Assembly (NCBI RefSeq): GCF_016097555.1
Contig: NC_054713.1
Location: 38,349,670 to 38,413,669, forward strand
Reading direction: 5' to 3'
Source: Gigantopelta aegis
Taxonomy: Eukaryota; Mollusca; Gastropoda; Neomphalida; Peltospiridae
DNA length: 64,000 nucleotides
Shown here: in pieces, positions 56,591 to 64,000 of the stretch
Layout of the letters: the number at the start of each line of letters is the position of its first letter
How positions within the stretch are numbered: position 1 is the stretch's first letter
Translations under genes and position numbers: made by a program
The notes under the pieces: model-generated
Database searches by the model: none
The model's input: only the letters and a program-made list of their open reading frames with translations
What the model was told of the DNA's origin: nothing

Positions 56591-57354
56591 CTTATTTGTT
56601 ATGACGTCAACTTCAGGATGACGTATGACGTCAACCTGAGGATGTCATTAACTGTTTGTTGACAGCCGAGTGAAACAAAAAATAACAGCTGCAAAGTGAC
56701 GTCATTCAAATTTTAAAAAAAATACCACGCCAGCCTGCGTGTGCCAATATTACACCAGTTAGATATTGAGCACTTGTTATGACATGAGTAGTATCTTACA
56801 CTGGTGTGTAATAAATTATGGGAAAGTTATAGAATAATTAAAGAATAGTCGACGAGCTACGAGGCAATTACGATACTGTTATTTAAAACAACATTGCAAG
56901 TCAAGAACAAGAGCGTTGCGTCATATCTGTTACGTATGTATCGCTGATGACGTAAGTTAGTTGTTGACATGACTGCCACTATGGAAACTTCTCGTACCCT
57001 TAATCCGGTTGTTTGTTGTTTCAGTTGTGACGTCAAAGCATATAGTGAACCACTGATTATGACGTCAAAGGGAAGAAATGGGGGCTTTTTTTTTCTTTAC
57101 TTACGGAAGATGATTTTTCTTTCCCCACTTCTCTCTGCGCATATGGGTAATAAATTAAAATATGAAATGGGTTCATGACATGGATATTATGGGTAAGTTA
57201 TAGGATAAATTTAATTATTTGCAAATGAAAAGACAAACATATATTTTGTCTCATTAAAAACTTAAATTTTTTAGTCGAATTTTTTAAAGAAGAAATAAAT
57301 TTAAAAACCTACCCTCCCGACTCTAATTTTTTACTACAAGAAGACTTCAGTGAA
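56591..57354. other. Non-viral spacer with many TGACGTCA-like sites
   Basis: No gene recognised. It contains repeated ATGACGTCAAC and a stretch AAAGTGACGTCATTCAAATT shared with repeat R. Confidence 0.5.
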
Positions 57355-57600
57355 TGAATGAATGAATGAATGTTTAACGACACCCCAGCACGAAAAATGC
57401 ATCAGCTATTGGGTGTCAAACTATGGTAAATGCAAAAGTAAAAGAAAAGACTTAACAGACCTGCACACACCAGCCAACACGACAGTCTAATCAGGGGGAG
57501 GGGCCCAGGGGGGCAAAACAGGCGATGACACGCGACAGTCGCATGGATGTATTTTTGGATATTGTTAAAGCGCTCCCAAACATTATCCAATATTGTAAAT
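57355..57600 (-). mobile_element. 5'-truncated LINE tail
   Basis: The reverse strand reads TTTGACACCCAATAGC, GGGGTGTCGTTAAACATTC and a CATT tail, as in the LINE ends at 33150 and 39540. Confidence 0.75.
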
Positions 57601-57629
57601 ATGTATTTTTTTTCATAATTTTCAGTTTT

Positions 57630-57904
57630 TAAAGTTTGTTTTGGTTAACGATACCACTAGAGCACACTGATTTATTAATCATCGGTTATTAGATGTCAAA
57701 TATTTGGTAATCTTGACATATAGTCTTAGAAAGAAAACCAGCTACATTTTTCCGTTAGTAGCAAGGGATCTTTTATATGCACCATCCCACAGACAGGAGA
57801 GCGCATACCACAGCCTTTGATATAACAGTTAGAACGAAAAACAGCCCTATGGGCCCACCGACGGTGATCGATCCCAGACCAACCGCGCATCAAGCGAGCG
57901 CTTT
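57630..57904 (-). repeat. tRNA-headed SINE
   Basis: Reverse short-tail copy from GTTTGTTTTGGTTAACGATA to the head CAAGCGAGCGCTTT, missing its last bases. Confidence 0.85.
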
Positions 57905-58192
57905 GCTGTTTTTATTATAAAGCTTACAAGGTTGTAATATACAGGCAAAAGAACCTCTAAATATGTTCAGATACAAATTATGACGTCGTCATCAGGATGA
58001 CGTCACCGACTGTGAGAACTGAACAGCTGATCAACCGGCAGAGCCGAAACAAGAATTTATTTATTTATATCATATAACTTTTAAACTTCAAAAGAAGAAA
58101 CACTGTCCAGGCGATAGCGGTGAAAAATTAATAATAACAAGTACTAATTATAAGAGGTATATAGCTGGTCGAAGTGGCCCACACACAATTTA
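57905..58192. other. No gene recognised
   Basis: AT-rich spacer with TGACGTC sites. No repeat ends recognised. Confidence 0.45.
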
Positions 58193-58268
58193 GACCTATA
58201 GTCCGTCCCACGTGGAAAACGCCTTTTTTCATACTATGGAATTTACGATAAGTTATTTATTTCTGAGA
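58193..58268. mobile_element. Left piece of a CTATAGTCCGTCCCA MITE
   Basis: CTATAGTCCGTCCCACGTGG to TTATTTATTTCTGAG matches the first third of the inverse of 13468-13686. The viral unit E follows at once. Confidence 0.7.
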
Positions 58269-58270
58269 TA

Positions 58271-60406
58271 ATTAATCACATCATATGGTGCACCAAGTTG
58301 ACACAGCCGTCACAGGATAGACAATATCGACGTCTATATCGACTTGTAAACTTGGACAAAGGATATATGAAGTGCAAGAAGCTGTCTGCACCTCAGAAAT
58401 TCTCTTTGAGTCACTACATGGAGTATTTAATGGTGGACGAGGAAAAAACTTTTCTTGGTACTAACTGTCCCAAATTGCTAGAGAAATGGCAACAGATTCG
58501 TGATAATGAAAAGGCATGGAATGACGCCGGTCTAAATATAGAAGACATGTTCACCGCGTCACCTAGTGAAGAGAGTATACCGGATACTAAATTCAACATC
58601 CGGGAACCGAAAAAACGAACCACAGTGGCCGATATGATAAACGCGGACAAGAATAATGCCAACATTGCTGCAGCAAGAGCAAAATCCATGCGATCACCTG
58701 GTGGATTACGAGTCGCAAGAAGGAGTGATGGAACATTAGATAAACCCATAGACGTCGACGCAGACCTATCTGTGCCTAAGTATATGTTACAGGCTAAAGG
58801 AAAGGAAACTTATGACTTCTTTTATAATTTAGTTAAGGCTCATCCCAATGTGACACGGCTCAATTCGATGATTGCTGAATTCTCGCCTGACAGCAAAGAA
58901 TTTAAGGCTCTCTGTAACTGCGTTGCAAATTTCTCAGGCGAAAAAGTATTCAACGCTGCCAGGTCAAAATATCTTAGCGAGCAGTCAGAAAAAACGTCCA
59001 TTGAACAAATCAAACTATTGTCAGACAGCATGGATAAATACATGACTCCTGAAGACTCATTCAAAGTATTTAATTCGTGGTGTAGAGAACAAAACGTACC
59101 ATCCCGATGGTTATACGTAGTTCTTCATTCATTATTATCCGGAAAAGGCCGAAAGAAGATTGGGATTTATTTTCAAGGGGAAGCCGATTCCGGAAAAACA
59201 ATGATGACCTCCTCGATGTTCGAGAACGTTCCATGTGCAGGGAAGATAACAAAGGATAACTTCCCTTGGCAGATGCTAGGCGGAAAGCGAATTATACTAG
59301 GTGAAGAGATATCAATTACCCAAACTAACATCGACAAATATAAGGATCTTCTATCTGGATCACAAGCGTCGTGTGAACGTCAGGGGACTACTCCTGTCTA
59401 CTGCAAAGCCGACTTGTGCTTACTTAATTCAAATGTTCGCTTGGGATCGGGCTTGACCGGAGCTCAAATATCAATTATGAAGACCCGGATGTTCTTCGTT
59501 CAAGGATTACAGAAAAGTAATGTACTGAAATCAGTATATGGATTGATGCATCCAAAATTATTCACTTGTGGAATGTTACCATCTGAAGATGAAATCCAAC
59601 TCGCTTTGGATAACGACCGTGAATATTTCGGTGATATCACGAACAATCTCAAAGAAGATACAAGTACAATGGGAGTGCATTCATCATTTATAGACGTATT
59701 TGACAATGCACCTTCTATAGTTAAATCAGAAGACGAACTTCCATGGGTTAGAGTCCAACTTGCAGAAGACAAAAATAGGAGTGAACTAATGCCATCGTCA
59801 CTATCGCCCATTTTAAAACGTAAGCGAGAGGATCCTACATGGAATGAGACATTTCCGGAAGAGGAACCGATTGCCAAACATAAGAAGGGCTTTAAACATG
59901 TTGTAATATGTTCACCTCCTGTATCTCCAACTGTCGATGAGGACTACGATGTATTTAAGGTTATAAAGGTAGAGAATATTACTCGACCTTGTACACCTGA
60001 AAAAGACAATTCTTCTTTAAAGAGAAAGTCTCCATACGAAGTGGATGAATATAAATTACAAGGAAGAGATCACAAAAGACCTTGTATATCACCAGAACCG
60101 GGTACCAGCCGTGACGACAACGATGCCTTAGAAGAAAGAAGACATCTACGTCATCAGACTAAGCCAAAATTATCATGTGCAGAGACTGATTTTAATCATT
60201 CCAGTGACAATAACCCGTTCTCTGCAGATGAGAGGGCTTATTTTCAGGCTTTAACGGAGCCTCCTAATGTCTTGGAAGCCATAGAGAACGAACGTCTTAT
60301 GAACCAAATCTATGACTTAGATGATTATTCAGATGGAGCACATTCTCCTGACTTTGAAGGAGGAGGCGATAATGGAGATGTACTTTGGGGTAGGGAGATG
60401 AGGTGA
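58271..60406 (+). pseudogene. NS1 replication protein, unit E (fossil, partial)
   Basis: A long open frame beginning at the HUH region (LIWCTKLTQPSQDRQYRRL-like; only the end of the domain is present). The helicase is complete in appearance: Walker A GEADSGKTM, Walker B RIILGEEISI and TPVYCKADLCLLNSN. The C-terminus ends GGGDNGDVLWGREMR as in unit B. Confidence 0.87.
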
Positions 60407-60467
60407 CTTATCTGGGAAAATGTCTGTTATATAATGTGTGTATGTGTTACATATTTGTTATAATAGA

Positions 60468-60551
60468 ATAAATATATAACTTTAATATTTGTTATGTTTT
60501 GTGTTTAGTATTATAAAATTGACAACAATATATATAATGCAATCATTTATT
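60468..60551. terminator. Convergent poly(A) signals, unit E
   Basis: AATAAA at 60468-60473 for NS1 and TTTATT at 60546-60551 (AATAAA on -) for VP, arranged as in unit B. Confidence 0.65.
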
Positions 60552-60573
60552 TACACTTGAAAGTAAATATACA

Positions 60574-62694
60574 TTATCGAGGATAATTATTATCATCCTT
60601 TTTCATTGCTGCTGGTAAAGTTCTATCTCCATAACATCCTTTAACAGGATGTAATATACGGCGTCTGTTTTGCCTTTTTAACCAGTTATCCATGACTGGT
60701 TGTATAAGTCTATCATCCCACGATTGTTGAATTCGTTTTAGGTAATCCTCATCCTTTTCATCTTTCTTTTGTTCAAAGTTGGTACCTTTAATACCACTTT
60801 TATGTCCGACTATTTCGTTCTTTTGATTTTTAAATAGTCCAGACATGTCTGAGCCAGGACACCCACCTATTCCAATGGGTATATACGGTTGACAGAAAGC
60901 TGTCTTGACATAAAACTCTACTTCTGAGAAGTAGGTGATTTGAAAATTTGCATGATAATTAAAAAATAATTTTCCACTTTCTGTAGTGGGTTCAACGTCT
61001 GGATACACCCCTATAAGAAATATAGGCGGTCTCTCCACATTATGAGCCCTTCTATTATACCCATCCTGATCTACATTGCAGTTAGTACTATTCATGTTTC
61101 TAGCATTAACTGCGTCCTTAGCATAGGCACTTTTACACAGTTGTTGTGCGCATCCACCTATCTCAGCTGCTACTTTGCTTGACTGTGTGTCATACGCATT
61201 TACATGCGTATATTTGTTGTTGAAGTAGGTCATTTGAACCTCCTTCATTGATGGCTGAGAATATCTTGTCTCAAAGACTTCATGTGTGGGCCATACTTCT
61301 AATGCCCCAGCAGTTGTCTTCTTTGCTTGGTAATTCTCAGCTTTATATTGTCCACTGACATGTGTGTATCCTAAATCCAAGCTAACATTACTTGGAAATA
61401 ACACAACTGGGCCACCTTTCACTTCATACTCCAAAGCGAAACCCCCACTAGATATTACTGTTTCCCTGTATCCAGGGTGACGTTTCATGTCGTATATATC
61501 GTTCGGACTTGTTGCCATATAAAGTCCTCCAAATGTATCTTCGTGAGTTCTCCAACTCTCATTGAGTATTTGCATACCTATGTCACTAGGTAACCACAAT
61601 CTCCTTGTTCTCTGTACTGGTAATTCCCTCTTACTAGTATCACTCATGCATTCTTCGTCTCTGAAGTGATCGTTATGTGATATGTTCTTATCGCCCGATT
61701 CCGGAACTCCGTAATCGTTATTAACGTCTAGAAAAGTCCAAATTCTGGCATTTGGTGGTGCCATAACAGGGACCTCGTTTACATTCCCTTTAGAATTGTT
61801 CATCACGTGCAGAACCATATTTGGAATATTAAATCCAAATTTCTTTATCTTATACCCTATAAACTCATCCGGTAAATTCCAATCGCATGTTTTCATGGAG
61901 CACTCTTTATACCAATATGGTATAACATGACCTCCATGGTTCATCGAAAATTCACAGATGGCAGGGTCGTCTATTGCATCTGGCCATCCCAAATCTTTCT
62001 CATTATGAAGAATACGCATAGTTCCCATCCTCGCTTTGGTGAAATCAATAGAGGATACAAACGTCCTTTTAAATGTTTTTGTTATTTTTATAACATCTGG
62101 CCCATGTCCTACTGTGTTTCCACCGAAACCAGTGTATAATACATTATTCCCGGTGGATGCAGTCATGGGAGCTCCTTGTACCGCTTCACTACCTCCTGTA
62201 GGGGCAATTCCTTCCATGTCCACAGTACTTTGACTGAACATTTCCTCTTCTGATGATGTATAAATACCCTTTACAGGGCTTTTTATGACATCTTCAGTTA
62301 TAGTTGGATTCAACTGAGGGGCTAGTCTTCCTACCTTTGCAGTAGAAATACCTGATGTTCCCGGTCGTTCTCCGTCATCCACAATTTTAGGCCCTGGCCT
62401 CTTACCGTTTCCATTAGTTGCCATTTCCTGTTCGAAATCGGGATCACGTCCGTCTGGGTTTAGATTTTCGTAAGTATCAGGTTCGTTATCATTACTGAAA
62501 AAGCCTGATCCTATACTATCTATTTCTTCGTATATGGCACGATTTGGAATATAAGCCTTACCAATTTTTTTCCGAAGAGTATACCACTGGTCACGGGCTT
62601 CTTCTTCTGAATAACCAATTGACTTAAACTTATTAATTGCCTTAGTTTTCGCAATACCCCACAGCTTTGTTATGTATGGGTTCGTGCGTCTCAT
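60574..62694 (-). CDS. VP capsid protein, unit E (frame looks whole)
   Basis: 706 residues from MRRTNPYITKLWGIAKTK to GCYGDRTLPAAM...NNYPR. It has the same block order as unit B VP: GGSEAVQGAPM, NHGGHVIPYWYKECSM, NIPNMVLHVMNNS, APPNARIWTF, NVERPPIFLIGVYPD and FNYHANFQITYFSEVEFY. The two differ at roughly a fifth to a quarter of residues by eye in sampled stretches, so they come from distinct virus lineages rather than a recent duplication. It starts directly after the stop of the small protein. Confidence 0.87.
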   Translation of the reverse strand: MRRTNPYITKLWGIAKTKAINKFKSIGYSEEEARDQWYTLRKKIGKAYIPNRAIYEEIDSIGSGFFSNDNEPDTYENLNPDGRDPDFEQEMATNGNGKRPGPKIVDDGERPGTSGISTAKVGRLAPQLNPTITEDVIKSPVKGIYTSSEEEMFSQSTVDMEGIAPTGGSEAVQGAPMTASTGNNVLYTGFGGNTVGHGPDVIKITKTFKRTFVSSIDFTKARMGTMRILHNEKDLGWPDAIDDPAICEFSMNHGGHVIPYWYKECSMKTCDWNLPDEFIGYKIKKFGFNIPNMVLHVMNNSKGNVNEVPVMAPPNARIWTFLDVNNDYGVPESGDKNISHNDHFRDEECMSDTSKRELPVQRTRRLWLPSDIGMQILNESWRTHEDTFGGLYMATSPNDIYDMKRHPGYRETVISSGGFALEYEVKGGPVVLFPSNVSLDLGYTHVSGQYKAENYQAKKTTAGALEVWPTHEVFETRYSQPSMKEVQMTYFNNKYTHVNAYDTQSSKVAAEIGGCAQQLCKSAYAKDAVNARNMNSTNCNVDQDGYNRRAHNVERPPIFLIGVYPDVEPTTESGKLFFNYHANFQITYFSEVEFYVKTAFCQPYIPIGIGGCPGSDMSGLFKNQKNEIVGHKSGIKGTNFEQKKDEKDEDYLKRIQQSWDDRLIQPVMDNWLKRQNRRRILHPVKGCYGDRTLPAAMKKDDNNYPR

Positions 62695-63219
62695 TTATAT
62701 ATTAGATGGAGGTGTCAAGAAAAGTGGTTTATGAGGTGGTGTTATAGGTTTACCAGTTTCTCCCGGTAATATTTTATCGTACAAGTGTTGTAAATGTTCT
62801 AGGGAACCATATTCAGGAACAGCCTCTTCTGAAGTGGCTTCTCCTTTGATACGATTGGTATTACTTTGTTCACTTGTTTTAGACGTTGTACCAGTTTCTA
62901 TCAATACTCTTTGTCTTTTATGCTGTGAAACTATGTCTGCTGCGTCTTCTTCTCTTTTACGTTTAGTTTGACCTTCTTTTAAGTTCGTGATAGCCTCTTT
63001 CACTTTACTTTTGGTATAATGTAAAGCACTGTTGGCTACTCCTTCTACGATAGCTTTAGAGGCTTCTTGTAATCCTTCTATTTCTAATATTCCTTCGCCA
63101 AACGCTTCTGATATCGCTGGCGCCACTGATTCTGCAATTGCTGCTATTGCTTCACTCGCTCCAATTTCTATAGTAGCTTCTAGTGCTTCTATACAAATGA
63201 ATGCTAACGCTGCAAACAT
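62695..63219 (-). CDS. Small capsid-side protein, unit E
   Basis: 174 residues. The hydrophobic start (MFAALAFICIEALEATIEIG), HYTKSKVKEAI, KRKREEDAAD and QHKRQRV are the same blocks as in unit B. The C-terminal part, beyond the basic patch, is different. Its stop abuts the VP start with no base between. Function unknown; probably a minor structural protein. Confidence 0.72.
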   Translation of the reverse strand: MFAALAFICIEALEATIEIGASEAIAAIAESVAPAISEAFGEGILEIEGLQEASKAIVEGVANSALHYTKSKVKEAITNLKEGQTKRKREEDAADIVSQHKRQRVLIETGTTSKTSEQSNTNRIKGEATSEEAVPEYGSLEHLQHLYDKILPGETGKPITPPHKPLFLTPPSNI

Positions 63220-63253
63220 TTTATAATAAGTGACATTTTTATAATTTTTATCC

Positions 63254-63261
63254 TATTTATA
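63254..63261 (-). promoter_or_regulatory. TATA box of the capsid operon, unit E
   Basis: TATAAATA on the reverse strand, about 35 bp before the small protein start. Confidence 0.7.
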
Positions 63262-63449
63262 CTCTTTTATTTGATTGTTAATACGTCATTTCCGGTTAAA
63301 TATATGATGTGATGGATCTTTCTACCTATTCTAACGATTTTTATATAACCTCAAGAATAGCAGCTTGGCCGTGTTTTTGCTAATTATTCAAAATGGCTGC
63401 TCTTCAACTAACATGACCCTACGGGCGTACGCCTGTCATGTCAGGTTTT

Positions 63450-63495
63450 TTTAATTATTATTTCCAAAACACTTTTACTTTTCTTCTTACGTTAA
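63450..63495. mobile_element. Right piece of a CTATAGTCCGTCCCA MITE
   Basis: ATTATTTCCAAAACACTTTT and ACTTTTCTTCTTACGT match the later part of the MITE at 23468-23625 and of the inverse of 13468-13686. The terminal repeat itself is not seen. Confidence 0.6.
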
Positions 63496-64000
63496 AGCCG
63501 CACACCCTAGTTCCATCCAGCGAAAATAAATTATAATTTGGTTAATCTACAAACCTGTAACACATTTAGATCACGTTTTTATCAAATGGAGTGAAAAAGC
63601 AGGTTTTATATCGATAAATACCATGGGAATCCCCATGTCCCAATTGCTTGAAATAATTTTGAAAGTTAGTATTCTGATGTCACCGGTAGAAGCACAACAA
63701 TGCCTACGTCACGACAAATTTCACAGACTTGGGGTGCGTTCGTTTCACCTCTCCTGGACATGTTCCAACTGTTCTGTCCTGGTTGTATCCCCTCTCCAGA
63801 TATCGTAAGACTTAGCAAAATTATTGGTTTTAAGGGTTTGTAACGTTTTGTATTGAGACACTTACTTGTCTGAACTTTATTGTTACTGAAAATTTTCACG
63901 AACTGTGAAGAAAAATCTCACAAATGAACAACAACAAATCGGATGTTGATTGCGCGAACCGTGCACGAGAAAACAAACCGAACCAAAATGATAACGGTCA
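63496..64000. other. No gene recognised
   Basis: Ordinary AT-rich sequence. Short frames lack motifs or splice context. Confidence 0.45.

Larger units (their letters stand above)
58271..63445. mobile_element. Densovirus-like unit E, ambisense copy
   Basis: NS1 on +, facing VP and the small protein on -, with a partly decayed telomere at the right (about 63340-63445, core CTACGGGCGTACGCCTGTCATG). The NS1 side is partial; the capsid genes look whole. It is separated from the B-D array by 1.7 kb and lies between two pieces of one MITE family, so it is probably its own insertion. About two breaks overall. Confidence 0.85.

Overview
The window looks like animal genomic DNA, most likely from a mollusc (probably a gastropod). 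This rests on split exons with GT-AG borders, very abundant microsatellites, many copies of a tRNA-headed SINE I know from molluscan genomes, several families of short inverted-repeat transposons (MITEs), LINE fragments and a dead Tc1 transposon. Nothing is bacterial: there are no operons, ribosome binding sites or CRISPR arrays. Long homopolymer and CT/GA runs may be imprecisely assembled.

Layout. 1-6.6 kb is repeats. 6.69-14.39 kb carries the one clear host gene, on the + strand: six supported exons of a secreted, cysteine-rich protein with a GPI-anchor-like tail, built from three two-exon modules. Its introns hold SINEs, two unrelated 50-bp tandem repeats and an expanded exon-end copy array. 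14.4-24 kb is repeats and unassigned DNA. 24.1-26.3 kb is an internally deleted LINE whose ORF1 contains about 13 near-identical 60-bp repeats. 26.5-28.3 kb is a Tc1-like transposon split by a SINE. 29.8-31.9 kb is an old, broken parvovirus-like (densovirus-like) element. 32-43.7 kb holds nested MITEs, LINE tails and a large inverted duplication.

44.0-56.6 kb is a head-to-tail run of ambisense densovirus-like genome copies joined through their hairpin telomeres, and a further copy lies at 58.3-63.4 kb. Each full unit has an NS1 replication protein (HUH nickase plus SF3 helicase) on one strand, facing a two-gene capsid operon (a small hydrophobic and basic protein, then VP) on the other, with convergent poly(A) signals and TATA promoters beside the telomeres. 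The telomeres of neighbouring units are almost identical while the proteins are clearly different. A TTAA-type MITE sits in one telomere, with the matching empty site present in the next. The last copy appears to have landed inside another MITE. Some capsid reading frames look whole; other parts are broken. They are treated here as genomic fossils.

The least familiar features are the small capsid-side protein, whose hydrophobic start resembles polyomavirus VP2 rather than the phospholipase domain usual in densoviruses, and its stop-start coupling to VP in four copies.
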